64,000 nucleotides of DNA from Sipunculus nudus (taxonomy: Eukaryota > Annelida > Sipuncula > Golfingiida > Sipunculidae): contig CM049307.1 of the NCBI GenBank assembly GCA_026874595.1, positions 60,974,370 to 61,038,369 on the forward strand. The letters run 5' to 3'. This document shows, one piece after another, positions 44,501-55,014 of the stretch. The notes below the pieces were generated by a model. That model saw only the letters and a program-made list of their open reading frames with translations, did no database searches and was not told the origin of the DNA. The stretch's first letter is position 1, and every line of letters begins with the position of its first letter. The position numbers were made by a program, and so were the translations under genes.

Positions 44501-47500
44501 AGTCTACCTCACAAATCGTTGGACGAACACAGTAGGAATTTCATTCAAATAAGGTGGGGAATATATGCAAATTAACCTATGCCCCACAAGAGCAGCTCAT
44601 TTTCGAGGATATGCACTCATTATCTTAAAAAGATCCTTCGAAGCTTCCCGTCATAAATCGCAATGTTTCCAACCATACACATTCCTATTAGCTCATGCAA
44701 TCGGATGATACTGAGAATAAGGAATGTCTCATTTTATTCACAGTAAGTGCCCATTATTTCGGTCATACTAATGGCTTACAGCATCTATATGGTGTCTTTA
44801 TGGTACACAAGAAATTTTTGAACAAATGTATATTTTTACAGTTCTGTCCAACCAATCAATGAGGTAGACTCTCGCCGAACTGCGTTGTTTAGACAAGCGG
44901 TACTTTTTTTTTTACCTAATTGTAAGAGATAGTTTGATATGTTATGATGCTTGCAGATAGCGTTGCACGTTACCACATAGCAGTACCTGCAGACGTCGAT
45001 TTTTACGATTGATTGTGCTTTAAGAGAGCACTGTCTCAGCAACACCCTTAGTTAACTAGAATATGGGTAGTCGACAAGCGACTACGTGTATCCGCCGGAA
45101 TCAGAGTGGGACGGGTGAAGTGAGGCATGGATTGAGTAGCATGGGGAAATAGAGTGAGGTGTGTTGCATATAAGCATGGATGTCTGCAGCCGAAATGTGT
45201 ATGTAGGTGGCGCCACCTACCACAAAATCCAGAAAGCTATCCAAATTGTATACATATGCAAAAGTTTAGGTAGATAAGTCAAACCACTACTTGTATATGA
45301 GTGATTTTATCCCATAAAAGACAAACAGAAGGACGCTGTGCAAAAATGGTTGCAGGTGGCGCCTCCTGTTTTGTGTATGATAAAGTGCTATGTGTGATCT
45401 ATACACATGCCAAATTTCAAAAGGATATGTCAAACCAGTCTTGAGATATAAGCCTGTATGTCTGCAGCCTGAATGTGAATGTAGGTGGCGCCACCTGTCA
45501 TAAAATCAATAAAGCTATCCAGGATGTATACACATGCCAAATTTCAGATGGATAAGTACAACCAATGCAGAGATATGAGTGATTTTATCCCAAGGCAGTT
45601 GAACAGATGGACGCTGTGCAAAAATGGTTGCAGGTGGCGCATTTTTAGTGTATGTTATAAAGCTATCCAAGGGCTACATTTGTGCAAAATTTTTAGCCTG
45701 ATCGGTCAAACAGTTCCCGAGATATGTGGGTTTATGTGTGGAAACAGACGCACAACTGGACGCCGGGCAGAGACGAAAGGTCAGAGGTCAACCAAAAATA
45801 AGGGCGCAGCAGTTAACATGTGACCCGATCATAATTCTGAATTCAAAAAAAAAATTCTGCCCAATGTTTACGGTGGAGTTCGCCGGAAACCTATGCGGTG
45901 GCGGCGGCGGCGGCGGCGGCGGCGTGCAACTGGAAACATATAATCCGCAAAACTCCGTTTAGATAACTTGACTGTATCATCTATTTTGCGCTGTGAGTCA
46001 GACTATCGGAGAACTGGAGCTATAAATAAAACTATCTATTATTTTTATTATTATTATTATTATTATACCATTCCTACATATTCCATATATCTGCTAAAAA
46101 TTTTCAAACAAACATCGCCGTCATTTTACATCTACACTTTAAAAAACCCTTGTGTTGACCAAACACAAGTTTGTGTTCACTGCAACATAATACTTGAGTA
46201 ATATATAAAAGACACAAGCTTGTGTTCTGTTTACACAAGTACCTGTGTCAAGTCAAATGTCAACACAGGTCTTGTGTTGAAATCACATTTTAACTTGTGT
46301 TGTTAGAACACAAGTTTTGTGTCAAGTATGAACACACAAGTGTTGTGTTCCTTACCCAACTGACTTGTGCAGATTTTACAATCTACTGGTGTTATTCTTT
46401 CACACATTACTTATGTTGCAGGAACAAAATATTGTCTTCCTCATCCATTCCACTTGTGTTGATTTATCAATCTACTTGTGTTATTCTTTCACACATTACT
46501 TGTGTTGCAGGAACAAAATATTGTCTTTCTCATCCATTCCACTTGTGTTGATTTATCAATCTACTTGTGTTATTCTTTCACACATTACTTGTGTTGCAGG
46601 AACAAAATATTGTCTTTCTCATCCATTCCACTTGTGTTGATTTATCAATCTACTTGTGTTATTCATTCACTTATTACTTGTGTTGCAGGAACACAAAATT
46701 GTCTTCCTCATCCATTCCACTTGTGTTGATTTATCAATCTACTTGTGTTATTCATTCACTTATTACTTGTGTTGCAGGAACACAAAATTGTCTTCCTCAT
46801 CCATTCCACGTGTGTTGACATAACAATTTACAATTCACACATTATATGGGTTGCATTAACAAAACGTAGGTGTTGTTAACCCTTTCCGTTTTTGTCGATA
46901 TAATAATCTCCTTATAGGAATCTTAAAGGTTCACAAGTAACATTGAAAAAAGGGGTTCATAAAAAAAAACACTAGATCTTATTATTTTATTGTTAAGCTG
47001 GCACATTCAGCCACCCACAACTATAAAAAAATTACTAGCGATTTGATTCCCAGTGCAGAGCAAATGTATGATATTGAGATATCAGCAATATTAATGTGAT
47101 ATATTTATAGCCGTTGCTTGTGACGGTAGTGCCATGATGTGTCAGGAAAGTTATCTTGGCTTATAAACTCATCTGTCTACGGTAAAAATTTTACTATATA
47201 TACGCAGTGCTCCTTGAACCTTCCGTACTGTAAACTGATAAACTCGGGCAGGTTTCAGGCCAAAAAAAGGTATGGTTCTCAGGCACTTTTTTTTCAGAAA
47301 TCAGTGCGGGAGATTTTTTTTTTTTTTTTTACTTTTTTTGTATGTTTTGAATATAATGTCATATGATCAGGGAAAAGCGAAGGATGATAATAACATATTT
47401 GTTTTTACTAAACAGGTAAAACATAGCAAAGGAAATCTCATCAAAATTGTATTATTTTATCTTCTTGAAAGATGAAAATCAAAATAATTTTTTTATGCTG

Positions 47501-49196
47501 GGGGGGGGGGGGGGCTTAAAATTGACGCGGACGCTGCCTGAGAACCATAACACTTTTTTTGGCCTTAAGATAATCTTTTAACATCAAGCACTGACAATTA
47601 ATCAATGATTGTATCTTATCACGGTCTGAATTATTGGGGTGCACTCTCTCTAGGACAAATTACAAGTGGAAAGACCAAGCAAACATCGCCACACCATGGT
47701 AATATACAGGTCAAGGTTTTGGATGTGCAATACAGTTAAACACACATGAATGGCCAGATAGCGGCTAGAATACGGGGAAATATTATAATATATTGTATAT
47801 GTGAGATCAAATTTCAGGTTTTAACTGCCTAACCCTTATTGTGATAAATTCAATACTGGAAATAATTGTTTTTTTTTTGTAAACCGAAATACATATGTGA
47901 TGAAACGGATGCATCTACGAGACCTTAGTAATAATAAACTAGTAAAATAACTTAATTCTATTTTAAAGAGTACAAGGCTTATTATATGTCAAAATATTTA
48001 AACAATTAGAGCGCAACTTTTGATTTCTTCTTCATATCTGCGCGACATTTTGTGAACATTACAAGCATATATGCGTACATACGGCACCAAAAAAAAAATG
48101 GTGATATATTGACAGGAAAAGTACACAATCTTATACAGAATCTAAAGAAAAACCTGCCAAAGTGCTTACATCAGCGTTTTGTTGAAAACTTGACCTTGCA
48201 TAGTTAAGTCATTAATTGAGATCATGAGTTCAGAAACCGTAAGATATCTCGGTATACACATTTTTAACTCAGAATGCTTTAGTTGATAAAATAATCTTTA
48301 CGGATTTGAAAATATCTTAAAAATTTTGAGATTTTTCTTTTGAAAAACGCGTTTGAAACATGGAACCTACATTATACTTACAAATAAAAATGAAATACCT
48401 AAAGAAGCCGCTTGATCCTTCTAGTTAAGGAAGTCTGAAACCCCCGCACTGCATGGGGGCTCCATCAGCAAACGAAATAGGTTAAGGCAAAATAATGTTT
48501 ATCTTTATTAGAACCAGAGATAAGAAAACACTGTATGGAGACAGAGATGACATCGTGTAAAAGCTATAATCTGTAACTGTTGCCGCATCAAGTCCTACAC
48601 ATTTATTGATGTAAGTGGCTTAGGCTTAAAATTCTCATGTTCGGAATACGGGCATGCGGAATGCATGTTGATAGATTTCATATGTGCCAACAAAGTAACA
48701 AGCATATTTTCTTTGTGTAGCGATTCATTTTGCCAGATGCGCAACCGCTTTAGGAAACTCACCTTATTTATTTAGCCAATACTTATATTTATCCGCATTC
48801 CGCATGCTGGATCCGTATTCGGTAAATAAGGATAAATTAGATAAATGATAATTTAATTGCCTTCAAAATTACCGGATCACTGACACACTTCCGTCAAAGA
48901 GTCATGGGAATAGATTTTCCATCATTTTTATTATATTTCAGGTAAAGTTCGCATTCCATATCGGTTATGAATGAGTATATATATACAATATGATGGCGAT
49001 CTATACTTACAGCAAATCGCAGGTTTCCGACCGGCGGTTGTGCATACGGAACACCCTTAAACGACCGGACTTGCTGCCCCGTGCTCAGATTGATCACTTT
49101 GCCCCTGACAGCTCCATGCTTCGTGTTGACGATCACGGCTGTTGCTGGAAGTAGCAGTCCAGCACAGAGGCTGAGCAGAAGACACCAAGACGCCAT
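31534..49196 (-). CDS. Carboxylesterase type-B / cholinesterase-like protein, copy B (10 exons)
   Basis: Predicted secreted alpha/beta-hydrolase, 593 residues. Exons: 49196-49011, 44194-44054, 43556-43412, 42969-42784, 40738-40539, 38258-38099, 37564-37371, 36456-36324, 32773-32596, 31792-31534. Every exon length and intron phase equals copy A. Signal peptide [24 protein letters not shown] at 123-126; GQSAG with Ser203; SEDG with Asp332; VIHG with His452. No frame lesion is seen. The gene is 17.7 kb against 11.4 kb for copy A because its introns hold a Gypsy remnant, MITEs and an 89-bp minisatellite. The stop at 31534 is followed 20 nt later by AATAAA (31514-31509, minus), which supports a real 3' end, although the last 25 residues read partly through a CA microsatellite. 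Confidence 0.9.
32260..32575. repeat. Dispersed repeat R1, copy 3
   Basis: Shares CGGACTCACAGGAGTAC, GTAGGTATAAATGGA, TAAGCATGTG and CCTTGAAAAG with copies at 17750-18010 and 18715-18900. It ends just downstream of copy B exon 9. Confidence 0.5.
32596..32773 (-). CDS. Copy B exon 9: catalytic-histidine exon
   Basis: Acceptor TTATCTTCAG|GTGTG, donor TATGG|GTAAGT. Encodes [15 protein letters not shown] with His452, then [11 protein letters not shown]. Confidence 0.92.
33100..33330. mobile_element. Diverged MITE related to 48640-48822
   Basis: Left end TACGGAATGCGGCATGCGGAATGCG, then TTTCTGTGTGTCGC and TCTCATCTTATTTAGTCAGT. The right terminal repeat is not recognisable. Confidence 0.45.
33470..33760. 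mobile_element. Diverged copy of the GGTTCTCAGGCA MITE family
   Basis: Interior matches the 47257-47565 element (CAGGTAAC, CTTGAAAGA, ATTTGACGGGGG, TTAAAATTGACGC) but both terminal repeats are lost. Confidence 0.4.
34780..35445 (+). pseudogene. Ty3/Gypsy-like pol remnant with internal deletion
   Basis: Broken plus-strand frames read in Gypsy order. [12 protein letters not shown] (start of RT domain) is followed, after stops, by [25 protein letters not shown] and [10 protein letters not shown] (RT N-terminus). Text then jumps to [12 protein letters not shown] (the ADALSR end of RNase H at 35071), a linker, [10 protein letters not shown], and [19 protein letters not shown] (start of integrase). 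The RT palm with its YxDD box and nearly all of RNase H are missing. Several in-frame stops are present, so it is inactive. It sits in intron 9 of copy B, opposite to the gene. Confidence 0.72.
36324..36456 (-). CDS. Copy B exon 8
   Basis: Acceptor TTTTTGCAG|GCGG, donor TTCG|GTAAGT. Encodes [32 protein letters not shown] and LPEWFG. Confidence 0.92.
37371..37564 (-). CDS. Copy B exon 7
   Basis: Acceptor CTCTTACAG|TCGTG, donor AGAGAG|GTATGT. Encodes [17 protein letters not shown] and [18 protein letters not shown]. Confidence 0.92.
38099..38258 (-). CDS. Copy B exon 6: catalytic-acid exon
   Basis: Acceptor AATTTGCAG|TCTGG, donor CCGT|GTAAGG. Encodes [19 protein letters not shown] and [14 protein letters not shown], with Asp332 at the usual Glu position. 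Confidence 0.92.
38358..38535 (+). mobile_element. tRNA-derived SINE-like element, copy 3
   Basis: TGGCGTAGCGGTTGGAACGC (A-box-like), CGACATGGGTTCTGATC (decayed B-box), then GAGGGCTCGTCCGGG as in copy 1. Lies in intron 5 of esterase copy B. Confidence 0.55.
38583..39560. repeat. Dispersed repeat R2, copy 1 (GCACCGCAGGTGCC / GGTGGCGCC)
   Basis: Begins TTTGCACCGCAGGTGCCATAG, a C-tract, then TAAGAATAGGCCC. It later has CAGTACTGTCAAGTGGCAATG, AAAACAAGAAAAGGA and AGGTGGCGCCA. The same order occurs at 56430-58140. No ORF. Confidence 0.7.
39903..40108. mobile_element. hAT-like MITE (CAGGGGCGGATCCAGG family)
   Basis: Left CAGGGGCGGATCCAGGA, right CCTGGATCCGCTTCTG; flanked by TTTAAA (39897-39902 and 40109-40114). 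The interior has G- and C-tracts flanking CGTCTGGAAAAGG. Intron 5 of copy B. Confidence 0.75.
40539..40738 (-). CDS. Copy B exon 5
   Basis: Acceptor CTGTGCAG|GTCTG, donor CTC|GTAAGT. Encodes [19 protein letters not shown] and [16 protein letters not shown]. No MITE interrupts this donor. Confidence 0.92.
41474..41506. repeat. (GA)n microsatellite
   Basis: About 32 bp of GA in intron 4 of copy B. Confidence 0.95.
42310..42735. repeat. Diverged tandem repeat CAGTCTTCGCCGATAGGTGT
   Basis: Copies near 42330, 42390, 42640 and 42700 of CAGTCTTCGCCGATAGGTGT followed by GTTAACTGGAAT and GATCTGA.CTTAG. Embedded are GGAGGAAGCCGGAGAACCC and GAACTACGATCC. No ORF. Confidence 0.6.
42784..42969 (-). CDS. 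Copy B exon 4: nucleophile elbow
   Basis: Acceptor TTTGACAG|GTTGG, donor GAAG|GTAAGG. Encodes [31 protein letters not shown] and [10 protein letters not shown]. Confidence 0.93.
43412..43556 (-). CDS. Copy B exon 3: oxyanion-hole strand
   Basis: Acceptor TATCTTCAG|CCTGTC, donor ATTG|GTAAGT. Encodes [16 protein letters not shown] and [14 protein letters not shown]; the YGGA variant is shared with copy A. Confidence 0.92.
44054..44194 (-). CDS. Copy B exon 2 (residues 63-109)
   Basis: Acceptor TGCATGCAG|AGAAC, donor CCACAT|GTATGT. Encodes [18 protein letters not shown] and [12 protein letters not shown]. Unlike copy A there is a single donor here and no minisatellite. Confidence 0.92.
45180..45800. 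repeat. Two-unit repeat with GGTGGCGCCACC palindromes
   Basis: Two units of about 290 bp (GTATGTAGGTGGCGCCACCT at 45200 and GAATGTAGGTGGCGCCACCT at 45475) share AAGCTATCCA, GAGTGATTTTATCCCA, GGACGCTGTGCAAAAATGG and TGCAGGTGGCGC. It ends in a GGACGCCGGGCAGAGACG tail. Intron 1 of copy B. Confidence 0.8.
45896..45924. repeat. (GGC)n microsatellite
   Basis: About 9 GGC triplets; a second GGC run lies at 58085-58106 at the end of repeat R2 copy 2. Confidence 0.95.
46143..46850. repeat. 89-bp minisatellite built of ACTTGTGTT motifs
   Basis: Four to five near-identical 89-bp units from about 46375 (each has three ACTTGTGTT words, CAGGAACA, ATTGTCTT and CTCATCCATTCC). The flank from 46143 has the same word in both orientations (ACACAAG and CTTGTGT). 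Since 89 is not a multiple of three the same peptide appears in three frames; this is not a gene. Intron 1 of copy B. Confidence 0.9.
47257..47565. mobile_element. MITE with GGCC..GGTTCTCAGGCA terminal repeats
   Basis: Left AGGCCAAAAAAAGGTATGG then TTCTCAGGCA; right is its inverse (TGCCTGAGAACCATAAC then TTTTTTTGGCCT). About 309 bp with homopolymer T and G tracts inside. A partial copy in the opposite orientation lies at 51640-51855. Confidence 0.75.
48640..48822. mobile_element. MITE with TTCGGAATACGG..GCATGCGGAATGC ends
   Basis: Left TTCGGAATACGGGCATGCGG, right CCGCATGCTGGATCCGTATT then CGG, about 183 bp, no ORF. Intron 1 of copy B. Confidence 0.65.
49011..49196 (-). CDS. Copy B exon 1: signal peptide and N-terminal strand
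   Basis: Residues 1-62, ATG context AAGATGGCG, donor GCT|GTAAGT. Hydrophobic leader, then [19 protein letters not shown] and PPVGNLRFA. Confidence 0.92.
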
Positions 49197-49245
49197 CTTT
49201 ACTGTGGAGCCCCGTCCTCTGTACTAAATATCACGTGCCCTCTGT
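49197..49245 (-). promoter_or_regulatory. 5' flank of esterase copy B
   Basis: Shares GGGCTC..ACAGT.AAGATGG with copy A. Upstream CACGTG (E-box) and GATATTTAGTA (weak TATA-like) are visible. Tentative. Confidence 0.3.
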
Positions 49246-49879
49246 TCACCTCGTTGGTGTTATGATGAATGTAAGGTTTTTGTTAATTATTGTAGGCTTA
49301 TCATAAAGATGACGATTTGGTATAGATATTGTACTAACGTTATCGCTAATGAGTGATTTATTCGATGCTTTACGGTGATGTATCACATGGGCTATCATTT
49401 TTAACGTGTTTATGAAAGGTTGCAAGCCGGATAGACCTACTTATAGTCGTGCTGTCAAAAATATATGTATCAACCATAGGTGTGTGTAAAGCATTGCTTT
49501 TGCTCCTGAACTAAGAAATGATAAGGAAAGTCTTCTATCTTATATGCACCTAGATACGGACTTTGGGGGGGGGGTGTTAACCCTCTTTATAATTAATAAT
49601 AATCTGAACTATAACACTGACAGGTCAGGAACGGCCCCGCAAAAGGCCCGAAGCCTTCGATTGTTGACCGAGTGATGCTTAAAAATTATACTCAGGATCT
49701 GATTTTATGTCGACTCTTGGGCAGATGTTACTGATCCCTAGCGGAATTTGAGCAATAAACAAAGATTTTGGATCACTGACAGTTGTGTAAGTAAATGCAG
49801 TCATCGAAAAGTGAGGCATCCCGCCCAACAGGGGCATATTGCTCTATACGCATCAACAGTTAGCTTGGTCAGTGTGCAA

Positions 49880-50420
49880 ATCTGTATGTTGATCCTGTGA
49901 ACCTGACCTTTGAACTTCTTTCCCTATTGAAAGGTGAGCCATAAGTGAACGGTAGAAAGTTTGGGATGAAAACTTTGGCTTAAATGTGTCCACATGGTGT
50001 TAAAAGAGCAGAGTCCTGTGACCTTTGAATTTGTCACCTTAATATTTATAGGATTCTGTCCCTGTTGAAAGATAAGCCATCCGTAAACGATGGAAGATTT
50101 TGAATTAAAACGGTGGCTAAAACTGTGTCAACAAGCTCTGTAAACAAGTGGGTTCTGTGACCTTTGACCTCAATATAAATATGCTTCTGTTCCTTTTGAT
50201 AGAGAAGCTATGCCTGAGAGATGGAAGTTTTGGAAAGAAAATGTTGGCTTTAAATGTGCGCACAACCGTTGTAATGATGTAGGTGCTGTGACTTTGACCT
50301 TTTAGCTTGTGACTTGAAAATCAGTGGGATTCTTCCCCAACTGGTAGATGAGCAATAAGTGAAAGATAGAGGGGTTTTGTCAAATATTTGGCTCTGCATA
50401 TGACTGCAAGTTTCTTTAAA
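49880..50420. repeat. Tandem repeat of about 140 bp with TGACCTTTGACCT motifs
   Basis: Four units, each with CTGTGACCTTTGA, a GATAGA/AAAGATAAGCCAT segment and GGAAGTTTTG..GAAA..TTGGCT. Same family as 56560-57520. Intergenic, upstream of copy B. Confidence 0.7.
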
Positions 50421-51599
50421 AAACAAAAATCAAAAATCAAAAAGGTTCTTACTTTAGTAGTGGGCATATATATATATGCCTAGTTTGAAACAAATCAGTC
50501 AATTCAAACTGGAGTGATCACCCGGAAAACAATTTATGGATGGACAGGGTGTTACTATAGCTCACCCGCTTAACCATGCATTGACCTAAAATAGGGCAAT
50601 ATACGCTTACTACCGAATAAATACGGGGGATATAAATTTTGACCCGTTCCCCCCCCCCCCCAAACTCCCCTTGAACCATTAAAGGACAAATTATTAAATT
50701 TTTTAATGACCACAACTAGTGTCGCTGCACTGTAACTTTACACCTTCAGCAATTGAGGAAACAGTTGTATCACGTAAACTATCCAAGGATGCATGTGCAT
50801 AAGTTCCTGTTTAATTTACAATCCCGCCTTATAGATATTACACTGAAAACAGATCCACCGGTTAATCAATAGGTAAAATATATTTCACGGACAAATAACT
50901 TCTGTTGGTTATATTTGGAATGGATGTTGTTGATGCACACTCACTATTTGCTCCGTTCACTTTATGTTTGTAATTCATACTTCTCATGCGTTAAAGCTCT
51001 ATTTCAGCGTAAAAGCGTACTGTGTGAATGGATGTGTGCAGGAGGTATATCCTTGACATTCATAGATATTCCTGCTTGTGGAGAAACCAATTCTCTGCAA
51101 AACACAAGGATAGTTGCTGAATCTGGCGAAAAATTAAAAAACTAATTATGGTTCTTTTTCATTCTCTACACAGGTTTATCTATGAACATCAAAGGATAAA
51201 TGTAACCTCCTGCTTAAACTCATTCACACTTCACGCTTTTACGCCGAAATCGAGATACCGCGCCAGGAAATTATAAATTTATATAATTAAGCCAATGGAG
51301 CAAATAAAGAGCATGCAATGACAACATTTATGCAAAAATAAAACGGTTATAAAGAATAGTATTGTCATTATCGTTTGAAATTTCATAAAATCCGGGGAAC
51401 TACATTGCGGCGCGATATTGGTGACGTGGCTGTGAAAATGTATACAAACGATACAACGCACCACTCGGTTTAAGCACGTGTTTTGTTAATGTGCGTGATT
51501 CTGTTGTGACGTCCGGGTCCATACATGGTCCGTCATGCTTGTATACAGTACGTGGTTTTCCCAGCAACCTAGGTCAATGTCAGTTAAGGCCGCTTAAGT

Positions 51600-51860
51600 A
51601 CCGTGCCGGGTGAACAAGCAGGGTCCTTTCATCTTCCTGAATAAATCTTGACCCCAAGAAGATAAACAATACAAAATTTGAAGTGCTTTTATCTGTTTAC
51701 GAAAAAAATTTTTATTTTCATGCTTTTCCCTGATCATATGACATTTTTATCACGACATTAAAAAAAAGGTAAAAAATAAAATACCGCCCGCCCGCACTGA
51801 TTTCTGAAAAAAAGTGCCTGAGAACCAAACCTTATTTTTTTGGGCCTTACATTCTTATTT
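51600..51860. mobile_element. Partial inverted copy of the 47257-47565 MITE
   Basis: TCATGCTTTTCCCTGATCATATGACATTT, CCCGCACTGATTTCTG and GTGCCTGAGAACCAAACC with TTTTTTTGGGCC match that MITE in reverse. The other terminal repeat is missing. Confidence 0.55.
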
Positions 51861-52633
51861 TACAACCCAGAATATAGGCTAGCTCCATGTTTCCAACAAC
51901 GCGGAAGAAAATAAATAAAGGTCAGATCCTAGATCATTGCCTTAATTCGTGAATAAAGCTAACTGATAAATTTATGTCATAGCCCACCAAGCAGTTAATC
52001 GAAGTTTCCATGAAGAATAATAAAAAAATATTTCAGATGAACACGCACATTTAGGCAAGCAGTATACAAGGGCTACGCGCACGCCGCCTAGTGTAAATAT
52101 GCCGTACCGCGTTTAGGATGAATCATGTAGCGTCAATAGCATTTTTTCTGAAACTGTTGATATAAAACATCCTAAAACTATTTGTGAACACAATTAATGT
52201 GCCATGCAGTTATCTGCCGTGTTTTTCTATGATTAGCGTGCGAGGGAGTTATCTCTCTATTTCGAGCAACAAGTTTCCATGACGTTAATGAATTCAACGT
52301 CAAAAAAGGAAGGCGGACAGGAAGAGCCAAGTTTCACCATCCTGCTGAACCTGGAGACTTTTCCAGTGACGTCAGAAATTATTGTGGCCTCTCTCAGAAT
52401 TATACGGCTATAATCGATTGAGTCATTTTCAGTCTTGAGTCATTTTTATCAGGCGGAGCTGTGTGCTCACATATGTCCGGGTCTACATTTAGTATCAAGA
52501 CCATGCCATGTCAAAAGACTAAAGCATTAGACGTCAAACATCCCGTCAGCTGTCGTAAGTATCAGTGCTGTATGACTGACTGAATATACTATAATCGCCT
52601 CACAACTTGACGGCTTGAGCGATAATAAGTAAT

Positions 52634-54440
52634 ATGGCGGGGCAAGACTCTCTGTTTGGTGACTGGGTAGAAATCGCTATACCAGTCCCTGACACAGTTA
52701 AGGAGGCATTACAGAAGGAAGGCTTTGATAACATAGGGACCCTCCTATGTATGATATTGGATGATATCACGGCCCTTGACTTTGGAAAAACAGGGCCATG
52801 TCAGATGCCTGCAGGGCGCTATCACTTACTTGCAGGCCGCTCACCAAGAACTGAAGCCTATGAATATGAAACCTGTAAACCATGAACCATCTCTAATAGG
52901 GACCAATGCCAGTGTGGATGGTACAACACCAGGTAACAGTTCACTAGATGCAGTTCTTGGAAGTATCAGCAGCCAAGTGATGATGCAAGCCCCAGTCTCA
53001 ACAGCACTCGACCCCCCAGATATACCTGTCTAAAGGACCAGTAAGCACTATCTAACAATCATTGACTTTGTTAATGTTCATGGTCAGAGGATCCAGAAGT
53101 ACATCTGGGGAAATGTTAACTTAAGACTGAAATCAGTAAAACCTAAGCCGGATGCAATATCCCCGTCGATGTGGATAGGCGCAAACTCAGGAATTTGTGA
53201 CCAGATGTTGCAGGATGGTTCGCTTGATGGTGTATCGGTGCAAGATTATTTGTTATATACAGCAAAAATTGGTGATTTGGCCACTAGGTATAACTGGGCC
53301 TATTGTACGATGATGATTACCGCAAGCTGCAGGCGGCTTATGGTTTTAGATGGGGCTCTGATATACCCCATCTTTCTACAATTAACCTTAGGGAACATCA
53401 GGGTCAACGACAAACTTTATGCAAGGTGGCTTGGGATTACCAGGTTAAAACAAGTGGTGGTGCTAAGCTCATCTGTCGACAGTTTAACAGAGGCAACTGC
53501 ACTTACGGTGACAAATGCAATTACTTGCACACATGCATAACCTGAGGAATATGTTATGAATATGTTTTAGTTAACTGTTTGTTTTAATTTCAGGGTAATT
53601 TTGTGCATATGCCAGATGTTTCATATGTAATCTCAGATAACATTTCAAGGCTACATAAGATATCACATTTTAGGAACCTGTTTAAGGCGTTGTCTCATTG
53701 GAGTCACGGATGTTTACCATATCTGGACTTTGTTAATCATATCAACATATCATCATGCATTGGTTTGCTTTCACAGGTGCTGCGGTGGCCCCCGAAGCAG
53801 ACCTGACCAAGGAGCTTGCCACTTTTCGTACGGCAACCTTCTCAAGCAACACTGTCAAAACATATAAAACACATCATAGATCATATGTGGATTTCTGCAA
53901 AAAACTGGAGGTCCAACCAGTGCCAGCATAAGATTGGACAATTGCATTGTATGCAACATATTTAGCAAGGATATGCCTCTGTGCAATACTTAAATATTGT
54001 TCGTTTGTTACTGTTGAATGTGGCTATGATAACCCCATCAAGGATAGCTGGGTTATTAAGTCTACCTTATTGGGATTTCTAGGTGTCTTGGAAAGGCGAT
54101 CAGTAGGAAAAAATTCCAGTTGATCCACTTCTTCTGATGCAGATGAAACAGAAACTAGATTTTGCAGTTCCACAGGACATATGTTTTTGGGCCATTTGCC
54201 TTGTTTTATTTTTTTATATGTTCAGGAAAAGCAATGTATTGCCAAATACGGCGAAGGAGTTTGATAACACAAAACAATTTGTTATGCGTAGCTTCAGGTA
54301 GAACCATGGTTCTTTGAACTTTGAAAGGTCATACCTTGTAAGATTACCTGTGATACCTGGACATCCTTTGTGCCCAGTTGAGGTCTTGTTTCACTATTTT
54401 TGGTTTGTCCAGCTGAGCCTCTGCTAATGCACCTTATAAA
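52634..54440 (+). pseudogene. Decayed tyrosine-recombinase element (CCCH gag-like ORF plus recombinase)
   Basis: Frame pieces, in order: 52634-53032, a leader protein (IAIPVPDTVKEALQKEGFD); 53060-53545, INFVNVHGQRIQKY-type text, WIGANSGICDQML, YTAKIGDLATRY and a CCCH zinc finger, CRQFNRGNCTYGDKCNYLH; 53800-54430, a tyrosine-recombinase N-terminal region (FSSNTVKTYKTHHRSYVDFC, WTIALYATYLAR) and a catalytic-domain start (FRKSNVLP, then LPVIPGHPLCPVEVL). Frameshifts and stops break it throughout and the C-terminal HxxR/Tyr part is missing. No reverse transcriptase lies between the two parts, so it is either Crypton-like or a DIRS-like element that lost its RT. Confidence 0.72.
53303..53545 (+). 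pseudogene. CCCH zinc-finger segment of the recombinase element
   Basis: Longest intact stretch of the gag-like ORF: MYDDDYRKLQAAYGFRWGSD, PHLSTINLRE and CRQFNRGNCTYGDKCNYLH (C-x7-C-x5-C-x3-H), a nucleic-acid-binding finger. Confidence 0.7.
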
Positions 54441-54608
54441 CTATGCTTTCCTTAACTAATTTTATTATTTTATGAAATTCCATTTGACATACACTGGGCG
54501 GTATAGCACATTTGTGTCACACGCCCCCCCCCCCCTTTAACAAAAATTTCTGAAAGATATTTTCCGGTACCCAACAAAAAAACAAATGTGTACTGCTACA
54601 ATATCAAA

Positions 54609-54679
54609 CAGTGGCGTATCCAGGATTTGAAAATAGAGGGGGCGCAGGAAAGGGGGCTGTTCTGCGTCTTTTAGACATG

Positions 54680-54736
<57 letters not shown>

Positions 54737-54950
54737 CATTTTTTTCTAAATTATATTGATATTCCACAAAGCCCTACAAGTAGGAAGCAAGCATATTTAA
54801 ACTTGTTTGAACACACTGCGTGACTGTTAAATTTTCTCCTACTAAACATGTCAAATATTGTTAGTTTGTGCATAATTATTATGATTATTATATGTAATTT
54901 CGTAAGGTTTCTAGTTCAAGTTGTTTATTATGTTAACCGTGGGACCCTCA

Positions 54951-55014
<64 letters not shown>

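Noticed and set aside
46297-46818. Four overlapping ORFs with repeated [17 protein letters not shown]-type peptide
   Set aside because: The peptide is the 89-bp minisatellite read in successive frames; no start, splice or codon signal supports a gene.
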